Of a stretch of 64,000 nt of DNA, positions 26,017 to 36,400 are shown one piece after another. A model generated the notes under the pieces. The model was not told the origin of the DNA. It ran no database searches and saw only the letters and a list, made by a program, of their open reading frames with translations. Position 1 is the stretch's first letter. Each line of letters starts with the position of its first letter. A program made the position numbers and the translations under genes. The DNA is from Pseudothermotoga_B sp051235805 (GTDB lineage: Bacteria; Thermotogota; Thermotogae; Thermotogales; DSM-5069). The DNA lies in assembly GCF_051235805.1 (NCBI RefSeq), contig NZ_JBPNXV010000001.1, positions 930,001 to 994,000 of the forward strand, read 5' to 3'.

Positions 26017-26946
26017 CTATAACCCCCCATCAGAATACAAACCGTGCTGTGTTTTTTCAAGCACGATTTGTGATATCTTTTCCAATATTTCCTCATCTTT
26101 GGAAAGATTGAAGATCAAAGCTTCTTTGTATCTCCTAAACCAAATCATCTGTCTTCTCGCAAAGTGCCTTGTATTTCTCTTTATTGCTTCGACCATCTCT
26201 TCGTAACCTAAACTCCCCTCCAGGTACCCTATTACCTCCTGATAGCCAATGGTCTTCATTGAATTCAATTCCTTTGTGTAACCCCTCTGCAGGAGTGACT
26301 TCACTTCTTCAATTAGTCCATTTCTTATCATCATATCGACTCTTGAGTTTATTCTATCATAAAGTTCAGTTCTGTCTCGCAGCAGAATCACTAAAGTGTA
26401 CTTGTCAGCAGATTTAATCTGTTTTTGCATTTCTGAGAATTTTCTGCCACTTTTTATACAAACTTCAAGGGCTCTGATGGTTCTCTTCAAATCGTTCCGA
26501 TGGATCTTTGATGCTGCTTGCGGATCGTATCTTTGTAGCATCTCTCGCAGAGCACCCGGATTTTCTTTCTCAATCTTCTGCAATTCTGAACGAAGTTTTT
26601 CATCTCTCGGAACACCTTCGAAGATCCCCTTAAGTAATGTATCTATGTATAACCCCGTTCCTCCAACGAAGATTGGAATCTTCCCTTGCTCTGTGATTGT
26701 CCTCACAACTTGGTTTGCGTCGTTCTTGAACTGATAGGCACTGTAGTATTCATCGGGATTTACTATGTCAATAAGGTGGTGCTTCACCAATTTCCTTTCT
26801 TCCACGGAAGGTTTTGCTGTCCCAATGTCCATGTATCTGTAGATCTGTCTTGAGTCGACTGATATGATCTCACCCTGAACCTTCTGGCACAACTGTATTG
26901 CCAGATCTGTTTTACCCACCGCAGTTGGACCAGCGATGATTATCAT
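26017..26946 (-). CDS. miaA: tRNA dimethylallyltransferase MiaA
   Basis: A 309-residue enzyme with the P-loop GPTAVGKTDLAIQL, DSRQIYRYMDIGTAKP, YYSAYQF and GGTGLYIDTLLKGI. It transfers a dimethylallyl group to A37 of certain tRNAs. The substrate comes from the isoprenoid pathway, to which ispD in this window contributes. The ATG overlaps the previous stop by four bases. Confidence 0.96.
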   Translation of the reverse strand: MIIIAGPTAVGKTDLAIQLCQKVQGEIISVDSRQIYRYMDIGTAKPSVEERKLVKHHLIDIVNPDEYYSAYQFKNDANQVVRTITEQGKIPIFVGGTGLYIDTLLKGIFEGVPRDEKLRSELQKIEKENPGALREMLQRYDPQAASKIHRNDLKRTIRALEVCIKSGRKFSEMQKQIKSADKYTLVILLRDRTELYDRINSRVDMMIRNGLIEEVKSLLQRGYTKELNSMKTIGYQEVIGYLEGSLGYEEMVEAIKRNTRHFARRQMIWFRRYKEALIFNLSKDEEILEKISQIVLEKTQHGLYSDGGL

Positions 26947-27713
26947 TTCTTCTCGATCACTCCGTAAAGCACTTGGCTCTTTTTACTGCCAAAGATCTTA
27001 TCAACGAGTATGCGCTTGAAGAGAGTGTCTTTCGCATGAGCTTTCAGAACCACCTTTTTCTTTGCTACCTTGAGCATGAGTTCGACATCGTTCGCATCGA
27101 GCGTACCGTAGACTGCAAAAGGCCTAAGTGGGTTCATTGACGATGATTCAAAAACGGGGTTCTCAAACATAGGATCACAGTAGACCACGTCATACGATTC
27201 AGGATTAGAAGAATGGAGAAACTCTCTGAAATCAGCCCGAAAGAGCTCTATCTTCTTCATCGCATCGTTTATCCATCTTTCCTTTGCGCGGTAATTTCTC
27301 AGTCCGTCTCTCACAACAACAAAGATTTCAGCTGAGGCTTCTAGTCCAACAACCTTACCAGAACTGAGGAAGGCAGCCATCAAGATGGCTTCGGTGCCGA
27401 GTCCAAAGGTGGTGTCGAGAATGATCTCAGTGCCGGTCAGTTTGAGACAATCTATCAGATGGTCCTTTAAGCCCTTTTGTATGTTCTTCATCCTCACCTT
27501 TGCCATCGATGGGTGGAAGAAAAATTCTCCTTTGTCGTACTTGACGACAATTCTTTCTTTTTCAACAACATAGCAATATTCACCACAAGTTGCTGTTGAG
27601 AGATTCGGGTGGTCCTTTCTCGGCAAATATGGTAGATTCAATTCTTTGGCAAGTTCTAAGGCTCTCTGCACTTGTTTCTCATCTGGATCATGAGAGGTGG
27701 TTACGAATATCAC
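26943..27713 (-). CDS. RsmJ-like SAM-dependent methyltransferase
   Basis: A 256-residue protein. The C-terminal half is a class I methyltransferase: ILDTTFGLGTEAILMAAFL (AdoMet loop), VGLEAS, and DVVYCDPMFENP, the latter closely matching the DPMFP of RsmJ (16S rRNA m2G1516). The N-terminal half (YLPRKDHPN, then KYDKGEFFFHPSMAKVR) also agrees with RsmJ-like proteins. The true nucleotide target cannot be read from sequence. GTG start, overlapping the previous stop (GTGA). Confidence 0.75.
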   Translation of the reverse strand: MIFVTTSHDPDEKQVQRALELAKELNLPYLPRKDHPNLSTATCGEYCYVVEKERIVVKYDKGEFFFHPSMAKVRMKNIQKGLKDHLIDCLKLTGTEIILDTTFGLGTEAILMAAFLSSGKVVGLEASAEIFVVVRDGLRNYRAKERWINDAMKKIELFRADFREFLHSSNPESYDVVYCDPMFENPVFESSSMNPLRPFAVYGTLDANDVELMLKVAKKKVVLKAHAKDTLFKRILVDKIFGSKKSQVLYGVIEKK

Positions 27714-27958
27714 TGCTGGTCAGTCGCTCCTTTTGGAGAAATTCTGCTTTTGCTGTACTCGAGTTCCTTCGCCTTTTCCACCAGTTGTTCATAGGTGGAC
27801 TTCAACTCATGATTTTTCAGAAGGCATTGCCTATATCGTATGAAGGTGATCAAGAACGTAAAACACACGAAAGCCAGAACAAAGAAGGCAAAGAACCGGA
27901 TGAATTGATGTTCTGATCTTCGATGAACTTTTAGGGATCTGATTCTTGCACCACGCAT
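27710..27958 (-). CDS. Small single-pass membrane protein, FtsL/DivIC-like
   Basis: 82 residues: a basic N-terminus (MRGARIRSLKVHRR), one membrane helix (about 20-42) and a short coiled coil (YEQLVEKAKELEYSK). This is the architecture of the FtsL/DivIC/FtsB division proteins, but the family phrase at the end of the coil is not clear. It could equally be an unrelated small membrane protein. ATG six bases after GGGGTGA. Confidence 0.6.
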   Translation of the reverse strand: MRGARIRSLKVHRRSEHQFIRFFAFFVLAFVCFTFLITFIRYRQCLLKNHELKSTYEQLVEKAKELEYSKSRISPKGATDQQ

Positions 27959-27974
27959 TGATTTTCACCCCAAA

Positions 27975-30221
27975 TTATTTTAAACCCGTACGAGCCACTC
28001 CACGTATGAAGTACTTCTGAGTGAACAAAAAGAGCACGACAACTGGCAAGATTGAAAAAGTTGCCGCCGCCATCAATTGATTGTACACCGTTCCTACGTC
28101 GGTGCTGAAGGTCTGAAGTCCGACGGGCAATGTTCTGTATTTATCCTTGTTTGTGACGATCAGAACCCATAGAAAGGCGTTCCAGCTGCCAACGAATTTG
28201 AGCAATGCACTGGTGATTATAACAGGTTTTGAGAGTGGTACGACGATGGCCCAGAGAAACCTGAAGTGAGAACAACCGTCTATCCACGCTGCGTCTTTCA
28301 ACTCCAGTGGAAGGGTTAAGAAATGTTGGCGCATCAAGAATATCGCAAAAACACTGACGATCCAGGGTATAATCAACGCATAATATGTGTCGATCCAGCC
28401 GAGTTTCGATATGGTTATGAAGTTCGGCACGAGCAGTACTTCACCTGGAATCATCATCGTTGCGAGGAACAAACCGAAGATGAGATTCTTCCCTGGAAAA
28501 TTCATCATCGCGAACGCATAGGCTGCCATTGCGGCGAGAATGACTTCTAAGGCCGTGGTCACCGTGGAGACGAAGGCTGTGTTCAAATAATAAATGCCAA
28601 ATGGCGCACTCTTCCATGACATGACATAGTTCTGAAAGATATTCGCGAATACTTCGCCGGCAGAGTAATCAACACGAACGGAGTACCTCTCGTCCTCCAA
28701 ATACACTGGGTGAACGCCTTTGAGCTCTATCTCTATATTCTGATTTCGGTTCAATCTGATTCTGCTGACGAACTCTGGAGCCTCGATAATCCTCATCGCA
28801 GATTGAACTTGGTTATATATCTTTCTCAACTGGGTGACGATTTCGATGTTTTCATAGATCTGAATCACCATCTGCCAGAAGAGTTCTTGGTTTTCCACTA
28901 TCTTTGAGAGACTCTCAAGTTTCTCCAGATTGATTTGAAGTGCTTGGTTCATAGAACCAAATTCGGTCATCTTTTGAATCATTTCGTCAAAGGATTGAAA
29001 CTCCGAAATGCCTCTTAGCCCTATGCTTTTGATCGGCGTAGCGAGAGCTGAGAGCGGTTGTTTCAACTGCTGAAGATAGATTCTCAGGTTATCCACATTC
29101 AGACTTTGAAAGCTGCTGTACAGTTGCTCGTCTAATCTCTTGTCAACTTGTTCTGGGAAGGATTTTGTGGAATGCTTTATCTCCTCTTTCACGATTCTTG
29201 CAACCCTCTCAGGCAGGTTCATCTGTGAGAGCTGTTCTAAAAGCTCTTTGTTCTTCTCGGCTTCAGATAAGAAAGTGAAGACGATCTTGTTGGTGTCGGT
29301 GTTTCTCAACTGAACAGATTTGAAATAGTCTTTGACAAAGGTGTAGGTCTCGAGGACGTTAGCCACGTTTTTCAAAGGTTCTACGACTCTTGCCAGATAG
29401 AGTCTGATAACAGCGTTGTCTCTCAGTTCTTCTAAAAGAGAGTTTGAAGAAGCTTCTTCGATGCATTCATTGATCGCCTGACTTACCTTTTCGATCTCAT
29501 CTTCTTGCAGCAGAGGATTGATTCCTTTCTTGAAAATCGTCACGTTAGAGGACGTCTCGTTCAGTTTTCTCTTCGCATTTGATATCATCAAAAGATATTT
29601 CTCTCTGTAGTTTTCATCGATTCTGTTGGTGTATCTTTCGAAGATATCAAGTTGATTCAAAAGGTTCATTGCTGTTTGCTCAAAGGCCGCGATGTAGTTT
29701 CTTCTATCCAGAAGTGCATTCATTCCTTGTTCGTAAAGCACGAAGAAGCCCGAGAAAAATTCTTCAGCACTCTTGGATGAATCTATTAAGGCGATAACAT
29801 CTTTGTTCTGTGAGATAGTCTTGAGCCGATTTGCAAAACTCGCAAATTCTTCGCTACTAAGGCTCCCGGGTAAGTAACTGAACTGATCTGGCAAAGAGAT
29901 CGTTATCGTTCCTCTGTAGACTGGATCACCGTCTATTTGAATTGAAAGCACGTTGCTCAACTGCTGGCTTTCTCTTAAAATCAGTGCTTCTCTCAAGGTC
30001 AAACCTTTCCAGTCGATTCCACCTGCTGAGCTTCTCGAAACCTTTACTTTCAGATTCCAGGACTTTGAGAAATTCTTCGAGCCCCATTGAGGTGGCCATG
30101 TTTCGACTTCACTTCTCGCTTTGAAGGAGGTCGAAACCATCCAAGCAAAGGGAAGGAGCATGAGTACTGCACCAGTGATAACAAGAATGTATATTATCAG
30201 TGAGAAAATGACTCTTTTCAT
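27975..30221 (-). CDS. MalG-type ABC transporter permease with a large extracytoplasmic insertion
   Basis: A 748-residue permease. Helix 1 spans about 7-29. The C-terminal 205 residues are an ordinary MalG-like core: NTAFVSTVTTALEVILAAM, EVLLVPNFITISKLG and the EAA loop ELKDAAWIDGCSHFRFLW near 640-660. Between them, roughly residues 55-520 are an insertion of about 465 residues, largely helical and coiled-coil in appearance with few hydrophobic stretches, predicted outside the membrane. The ATG follows GAGGTGAGGTAT; a longer frame overlaps the upstream gene. The partner permease is just upstream. Neither a substrate-binding protein nor an ABC ATPase is adjacent, so the substrate is unknown. 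It belongs to the carbohydrate-uptake permease family. Confidence 0.88.
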   Translation of the reverse strand: MKRVIFSLIIYILVITGAVLMLLPFAWMVSTSFKARSEVETWPPQWGSKNFSKSWNLKVKVSRSSAGGIDWKGLTLREALILRESQQLSNVLSIQIDGDPVYRGTITISLPDQFSYLPGSLSSEEFASFANRLKTISQNKDVIALIDSSKSAEEFFSGFFVLYEQGMNALLDRRNYIAAFEQTAMNLLNQLDIFERYTNRIDENYREKYLLMISNAKRKLNETSSNVTIFKKGINPLLQEDEIEKVSQAINECIEEASSNSLLEELRDNAVIRLYLARVVEPLKNVANVLETYTFVKDYFKSVQLRNTDTNKIVFTFLSEAEKNKELLEQLSQMNLPERVARIVKEEIKHSTKSFPEQVDKRLDEQLYSSFQSLNVDNLRIYLQQLKQPLSALATPIKSIGLRGISEFQSFDEMIQKMTEFGSMNQALQINLEKLESLSKIVENQELFWQMVIQIYENIEIVTQLRKIYNQVQSAMRIIEAPEFVSRIRLNRNQNIEIELKGVHPVYLEDERYSVRVDYSAGEVFANIFQNYVMSWKSAPFGIYYLNTAFVSTVTTALEVILAAMAAYAFAMMNFPGKNLIFGLFLATMMIPGEVLLVPNFITISKLGWIDTYYALIIPWIVSVFAIFLMRQHFLTLPLELKDAAWIDGCSHFRFLWAIVVPLSKPVIITSALLKFVGSWNAFLWVLIVTNKDKYRTLPVGLQTFSTDVGTVYNQLMAAATFSILPVVVLFLFTQKYFIRGVARTGLK

Positions 30222-30231
30222 ATACCTCACC

Positions 30232-31476
30232 TCAGGAAGTGTACTCAACGGTCTTGCGACCAACCCAGAACTGCAAGGCTGTGATGATCAGTATGACCGC
30301 AAAGAGTACGTAAGCAGCCGCACACGCTATACCCATCCTCTGTTGAACGTAGAATCTGTCAAAAACGTAGTAGACCATGGTCATACCGCTGTTGTTGTAA
30401 GGACCTGGAAGTCCGCTGTATAAGACATATATCTCGGTGAAAACTTTGAAAGAACTTATCAACGAAACTACCAGTAAGAAAAAGGTTGTAGGTGTGAGCA
30501 ATGGCCAGGTTATATAGATGAATTTGTGCCAGTTTGTAGCACCGTCAACCTCCGCTGCTTCGTAATAAGATTTGTCGATATTCTGAAGTCCTGCGAGCAA
30601 GATCACTGCATCGTAGCCAACCGTTTTCCATATGGACACGATGGCTATCGTCGGAATCGTCCAGCGTTCGTCTTTCAACCACAGTATCTTCCCGATCTTC
30701 AAGAAGGAAAGCAGATAGTTCAGCAAACCATAAGCATCGTCAAAGATCCAGCGCCAGACAAGGGATATTGCCACTGCTGAGGTGACAAATGGAATGAAAT
30801 ACGCTGTCCTAAAGAAAGCTCTAAGCTTTATGTTCGTATTCAAGAGCAAAGCTATTACCAAAGCGAGTGCAACGGTAGTTGGTACACTCAGAACAACGTA
30901 ATAGAGAGTATTGTAAATTGCCTTGATGAAGAGATTTTTGTCGCGACTTTCAAGGAAAAAATTCACAACTGTGTACAATCTCTCGTCAAGAAGGATCCAA
31001 AGCACTGAAAGAAAAGCCGTGGTGAGAATCGTTCTGAATGGTTTGAAAGAACTCTGTAAGCCTTTGATGTGCAAAGAAATCATGATAAGCAATACAGATG
31101 TTGTAACTACAGAAAACAAAAGATTTCTTGCGAAAAGTGCACAGATCGCAGAGCACAGAAGGAGTAGAAAGGAGAGTTTGGGCTTCTTTGTTATATGGAA
31201 GATCGATATGGTTATTGCAAAACTCACGGTTACAACCACTACTGTCTGAAATAGAGAACTGAGGAAAGAGTGGGTTGGCGGGCTGTGAAATCGGAAGATT
31301 TCAGCGTAGTTTTCAAAACCTGCGAAGACCGGGTTTTTCATGTTTTTGAAATCCCATCGGAAAAAGCTCAAGACGAAAGAAAAACCCACAGGCCAGAATA
31401 CAAAGGTACCAAGGATGAAAAAGGAAGGCAGCAAGAAGAGATATGCCAAGATAGCCTCTCTCACCTTCCTATTCAT
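30232..31476 (-). CDS. MalF/UgpA-type ABC transporter permease with extra membrane helices
   Basis: A 414-residue permease starting MNRKVREAILAYLFLLPSFFILG, typical of the sugar-permease family. The usual core ends with the EAA loop SYYEAAEVDGATNWHKF. Between helix 1 and the core (about residues 70-170) there is an additional stretch with three or four hydrophobic segments (for example FLLLLCSAICALFARNLLF), not found in the shortest members. Pairs with the downstream MalG-type subunit. ATG after GAGAGGTG, 13 bases behind hslU. Confidence 0.85.
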   Translation of the reverse strand: MNRKVREAILAYLFLLPSFFILGTFVFWPVGFSFVLSFFRWDFKNMKNPVFAGFENYAEIFRFHSPPTHSFLSSLFQTVVVVTVSFAITISIFHITKKPKLSFLLLLCSAICALFARNLLFSVVTTSVLLIMISLHIKGLQSSFKPFRTILTTAFLSVLWILLDERLYTVVNFFLESRDKNLFIKAIYNTLYYVVLSVPTTVALALVIALLLNTNIKLRAFFRTAYFIPFVTSAVAISLVWRWIFDDAYGLLNYLLSFLKIGKILWLKDERWTIPTIAIVSIWKTVGYDAVILLAGLQNIDKSYYEAAEVDGATNWHKFIYITWPLLTPTTFFLLVVSLISSFKVFTEIYVLYSGLPGPYNNSGMTMVYYVFDRFYVQQRMGIACAAAYVLFAVILIITALQFWVGRKTVEYTS

Positions 31477-31489
31477 CCAGCAACACCTC

Positions 31490-32875
31490 TCACAGTATGT
31501 ATGAACTCACATCTTCATCGGCGACAATTGTACCGAGCTTCTCTCTGACATACTTTGCGTCTATTATGACCTTGTTCTCAGGAAGCTCTGGTGCCTCGTA
31601 AGAAATGTCTTCCAAAACCTTCTCTACCACGGTGTATAACCTTCGGGCACCTATGTTCTCGAGTTTTTGATTCAAATCATATGCGATTCTTGCGATCTCT
31701 TCAACACCTTCACGCGAAAAAATCAGCTCAATTCCTTCGGTTGATAGGAGTGCTTGATATTGCTTTGTTATGGCATTTTCCGGCTCGGTTAATATCCTGA
31801 TAAAGTCTTCACGAGTGAGCGAAGAAAGCTCCACTCTTATTGGAAAACGACCTTGCAACTCCGGTATCAAATCAGATGGTTTGCTCATGTGAAAGGCTCC
31901 AGAACCGATGAAGAGAATGTAATCGGTTTTCACTGGACCATATTTGGTCATTATCGTAGTACCTTCCACGATGGGAAGTAGATCTCTTTGAACACCTTGC
32001 CTTGAGACATCAGGGCCAGCACCTGAAGATTTCATTGCAATTTTGTCCAGCTCGTCTATGAAGATGATTCCCCGATTTTGTGCCCTTTCTATAGCTTCTT
32101 GAGTGGCTTTGTCCATGTCTATGAGCTTCTCCGCCTCAATCGGCAACAAAACCTTTCGAGCCTCTGCAATCGTCATTCGCTTTCTCTGACGAGACTTGGG
32201 CATCAGGCTACCAAGCATGCTACTCAAGTCAATTCCAAGATCTTCCAACTCTCCCTGGCCGAGCACTCCCATAAACGGCGAAGCCTCTTTTTCTATCTCG
32301 ACTTCGATGAGTTCTTCTTCGAGTTCACCGTTTCTGAGTTTTTGTCGCATCTCTTCCCTTTTTTGTCTCAAAGTTTTTCTTTCATCTGGTGATGGTTGCT
32401 GTTGTTGCGCGCCACCAAAGATGCCCATTATACCTATGCTTTGGGGCTTTCGGGTTTCAGGAACGAGTGCGTCGAGTATTCTTTCCTCTACCATCTGCTC
32501 TGCCCTTTCCTTTACTTGCTCGATTCTCTCTCTTTTAACCATATTGACGCTGATCTCAACGAGATCTCTTATCATCGAGTCTACGTTCTTACCGACGTAG
32601 CCAACTTCTGTGAATCTCGTTGCTTCCACCTTGAGGAAAGGAGAACCAGATAGTTGTGCCAGTCTTCTTGCAATCTCTGTTTTACCGACTCCTGTTGGCC
32701 CTATCATCAGTATGTTCTTAGGGAGAACCTCTTTTTGCCAGTTTTCAGGCAATTTCTGCCTGCGAATCCTGTTTCTGATAGCTATTGCAACAGCTCTTTT
32801 CGCCTGATGCTGGCCGATTATGTACCTGTCCAATTCCTTGACGATCTCTTTCGGTGTCAGTTCATCGAAGTTCAT
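31490..32875 (-). CDS. hslU: ATP-dependent protease ATPase subunit HslU
   Basis: A 461-residue AAA+ unfoldase: TPKEIVKELDRYIIGQ at the N-terminus, Walker A GPTGVGKT (59-66), a long charged intermediate domain (about 130-240, with QQQQPSPDERKTLRQKREEM), Walker B FIDELDKIA and a C-terminus ending in SSYIL that docks into HslV. It unfolds substrates for HslV. It starts 14 bases after hslV. Confidence 0.96.
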   Translation of the reverse strand: MNFDELTPKEIVKELDRYIIGQHQAKRAVAIAIRNRIRRQKLPENWQKEVLPKNILMIGPTGVGKTEIARRLAQLSGSPFLKVEATRFTEVGYVGKNVDSMIRDLVEISVNMVKRERIEQVKERAEQMVEERILDALVPETRKPQSIGIMGIFGGAQQQQPSPDERKTLRQKREEMRQKLRNGELEEELIEVEIEKEASPFMGVLGQGELEDLGIDLSSMLGSLMPKSRQRKRMTIAEARKVLLPIEAEKLIDMDKATQEAIERAQNRGIIFIDELDKIAMKSSGAGPDVSRQGVQRDLLPIVEGTTIMTKYGPVKTDYILFIGSGAFHMSKPSDLIPELQGRFPIRVELSSLTREDFIRILTEPENAITKQYQALLSTEGIELIFSREGVEEIARIAYDLNQKLENIGARRLYTVVEKVLEDISYEAPELPENKVIIDAKYVREKLGTIVADEDVSSYIL

Positions 32876-32889
32876 GCCTCTTCACTCCC

Positions 32890-33420
32890 TCAAATTTCCT
32901 CAACTGTTATGTTCTTGTTGGTGTAAATGCATATCTCACTGGCTATTTCCATAGACTTTTCAACGATTGTTCTGGCGTCGAGGTTTGTGTTTCTCGCCAA
33001 TGCACGGGCAGCAGCGATCGCATAAGGTGCACCAGAACCAATCGCCGCGACGTTGTCATCAGGTTGGATGACCTCTCCTGTTCCCGATATGATGAACACA
33101 TTGTTTTTGTCTGCTACGAGCAACAGTGCTTCAAGCCTTCTAAGGACACGATCGGTTCTCCAATCTTTTGCAAGCTCAACAGCCGCCTTTGCCAGATTAC
33201 CACCCCATTCCCTGAGCTTTGACTCAAATCTATCGAAAAGAGCCATGGCATCTGCAACGGAACCTGCAAAACCTGCCAAGACTTGTCCGTCTGCTATCTT
33301 TCGGATCTTTCTTGCACCGTGTTTCATAACGGTGCTACCATAGGTTACCTGCCCATCTCCTGCCATTACCGTCTTGCCGTCTTTAGAGACAACGAGTATT
33401 GTTGTGCTTCTCCAAATCAT
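32890..33420 (-). CDS. hslV: ATP-dependent protease subunit HslV
   Basis: A 176-residue proteasome-like peptidase: a five-residue propeptide (MIWRS) precedes the catalytic threonine in STTILVVSKDGKTVMAGDGQ; GFAGSVADAMALFDRFESKL follows. Forms two hexameric rings with HslU. The ATG lies after GGAGGTG. Confidence 0.96.
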   Translation of the reverse strand: MIWRSTTILVVSKDGKTVMAGDGQVTYGSTVMKHGARKIRKIADGQVLAGFAGSVADAMALFDRFESKLREWGGNLAKAAVELAKDWRTDRVLRRLEALLLVADKNNVFIISGTGEVIQPDDNVAAIGSGAPYAIAAARALARNTNLDARTIVEKSMEIASEICIYTNKNITVEEI

Positions 33421-33431
33421 TATTTCACCTC

Positions 33432-36400
33432 CTACTTGACCATGGCAAAATCTTTTTGCTTCAAGGAAAGCAGTTGATAGAAAGCCAAAAAGCGACTTTC
33501 TCTCTCCCAGAGAAGGAGTTCGTTGGGTAAATTGACTATCCCAGAGGAAACTTTGTCCAAGGCTTGCGAAACTTTAGCCTGATCTTTGATCACGAGAGCG
33601 ACGAGATTGAGCACCTCATTTTTCAATGCATTTGGTATGCTGTTAGACAAGGTGAATTTCTGATTGTACTTCTTGTCATAGACAACAGAGTTGAGCTCAG
33701 CTCTCACTATAGCTTCCCAATCGATGCTTCTGAGATATCTCTGAATCTGTGGGGTAAATTCCTTAACAGTTCCTCTTGCAGCTTCGATTCTGTCTGTGGA
33801 AACTCCATTTTCGAGAAGAATATTCGTCAGCATTTCTGCTATACCGTCGAGATATTTCTGTGTGATCTTTTCTACATCGAGTTTCTTGATCTCTTCGCTG
33901 ATTCTATTGTATGCTGATTGGTAAAGTTGCATCATTTTTCTGTAAAGATCTTTAGCCCTTTCTGGGTCAGATTTCTCGAATTGAGCGGCAGCTGCCCATA
34001 GATACTCAGCCACACCATCCGGCACAGCCCAGACACCCTTGGATGCCATACCCTCACAAGCCCAGCTTTCTTTTTGTGCCAAGTACTCGATCAAATCGAA
34101 GATCTTTGGATTGGTTACAGAATCGATTGAAACTGCAAGAGTTGCTGTTAATCTGTAAATGTCTTCGCCTGAGATTGCCCTGTAGAGATTCATGTTCTTC
34201 CAATCTGGAAATCTGTTCCATCCGCCTGGTAATTTATCAACGGTAGCCTTTGCGTATCTTATGAACTCCTCAATATACCTTTCTCTCAGTTCTCTCAACT
34301 CATCTATTGCCTTTTGAACCACAGGATCGTCCTTTGAAGACTGCAGTTCATCAACCAACTGATTGATGGCATCGCAGAGAGAATGGTATCTGGCTGTTAA
34401 ACCCTTGTAGGTATTTCGTTCATTGAAAGACAGCAGTGAAGTCTTGAAAAGTCCACAGGAATCAAGTATTGCCTGCATAGTAGCAATCACTTGAGCCAAC
34501 TCAGGCTTTTTCTCGAGCAATTGAGTTGCGAACAAAAGGTCTGTAGCTTTATATTGTCTCGCAATGTATTTTTGATAGAGATCGAACTCCTGTCTGAGGA
34601 CAGAATAGTCTTTTTTGCTGAGCGTGTTAACAAGTTTTTCGATCCTCAACGGTCTTAAAGAAAGCGAGGCAAGATAGAAGTATGCCTTTCCGTAGATATG
34701 GTTCAACTTTAGTGCTTTAAACAAGGCTTCCTCGGCTTTCTGTGTATAGGTCTTCTCGAGTTCTTCTGCCTTTTTCAAGTTATTACGAATAGTCGCCAGG
34801 TTTTTCTCAAGTTCCGCTCTGATCGTGGCGATTTGTTTTATTCTCTGTTTTTCTAAGTCGGCGCCCGAGAGATTTGAATACTTGTAGTTCTCTGGTCTTA
34901 AATACGTGAATTCACCTGTGAGTGTGTTGAGCTCTTGGAGTTTCTGCTCATACATTTTTTCATACCGCTGGAACAGGTTTTTGTCGTTCGATATATTGAT
35001 CAAACCGTTGTAGTAGTTGTTGCCGTTTTTGAAGGAGACCTCACTGATGAAGTAATTCCATTTGAGATAAGTTGAAGCAGATGTTATTGCCATTACCAAA
35101 AGGAGACAGAAGGCAAGACTAATTCCCTTCAACTTTATCTCCCAAGCCATGATCTTCTTCTCGTTGAAATATCTGCCTGTTGCCGCTGCCGCGACGAACA
35201 ACGCTAACAGGGAATTTGGCAACAGATGTCCTGGGAAACTGAAAAAACTCTGAACCATGAAACTAACAAAGGCGCAGGCGAAAATCAAAAACAACGACAG
35301 ATCGTCTCTGTTGGTAACAGAACTGAGATATCTAAAAGCATAGACGATCAGAACAACTGCGAGCAGTACTACACTTGCGAAACCCAGAATCCCTGTTTCA
35401 CCAAGAACCTGGAGATAGTCGTTGTGTGTACGCTTGAAGTTATTCCAGCCATACAAGAGCTCTGGATGATCTTTCATTGCCTCTTCAAGCGCGTCTATGG
35501 CTTTCACCTGGTAGGTTCCAATGCCGTCCCCCAGAATCTTGTTGTCTTTCCACTGGTATATAGAACCAAGCCATGCTAAGAAGCGTTCATCTCTACTCGA
35601 TACGCTTGCCATCGCTGAAAACCTGCTCGTTATTGACAACTGTCCTTTGCCTGTCAAAGGATTATCGGTGTTGTAAACGATTAGAATGCCCACGATACCT
35701 ATACATAAGATCAGCAACAACAGCCTGTTGAGCTTACGCAACCTCGGAAGATCTTTCTGAACCTGTTCGTTGTCAATATTCAACTGCGTCTTTTTCGAGT
35801 AAATGAGGTAGAAACAAATCAAAATGATCGTCGAAAGTATTAAAGATATGTACTCTGATCTCGTCTGGCTCACAATTATGGTTATCAAAGCCAAAAGTAC
35901 AGTTACGAGAGAAAAGGTTTTTATCAAGAAAGTATTCTTGTAAGTGTATTTTCTCCAACCAAAGTCGAAACTGAAGATAAAATAGAGGGAGATCATAAAA
36001 AGCATCGTCATATAATTCGACACAAAGATTGTGTTTCCAATGGTACTCTTGATCGATGCCCTTGAAAAGGGTTCACCGACTGTTCCCAAAAAGATACTCT
36101 TGCCGGTGTAAAAGTTCAGAATGGCGTCGATTGCCACGATGGTTCCTGTACCAACGAATGTCAAGAGTATTCTTGTGATGTGCTCTTTGTTTGTGAATCT
36201 GTTCGATATGTATAAACCTATGAGTGCTGTTAAGAGAATGAAGATGGCTATGTCTATCGAATAATTGAAATACATACGGTTCTCTCTGTAGACTGTGATC
36301 GTAGACAAGAGAGAAGCAACTGAAAAGAGAAACCAGCTGAGGTTTGCCATTGAAAGATACAGTTTCAATTCTCTTTCTTTGTAAACACGATAACTCAAGA

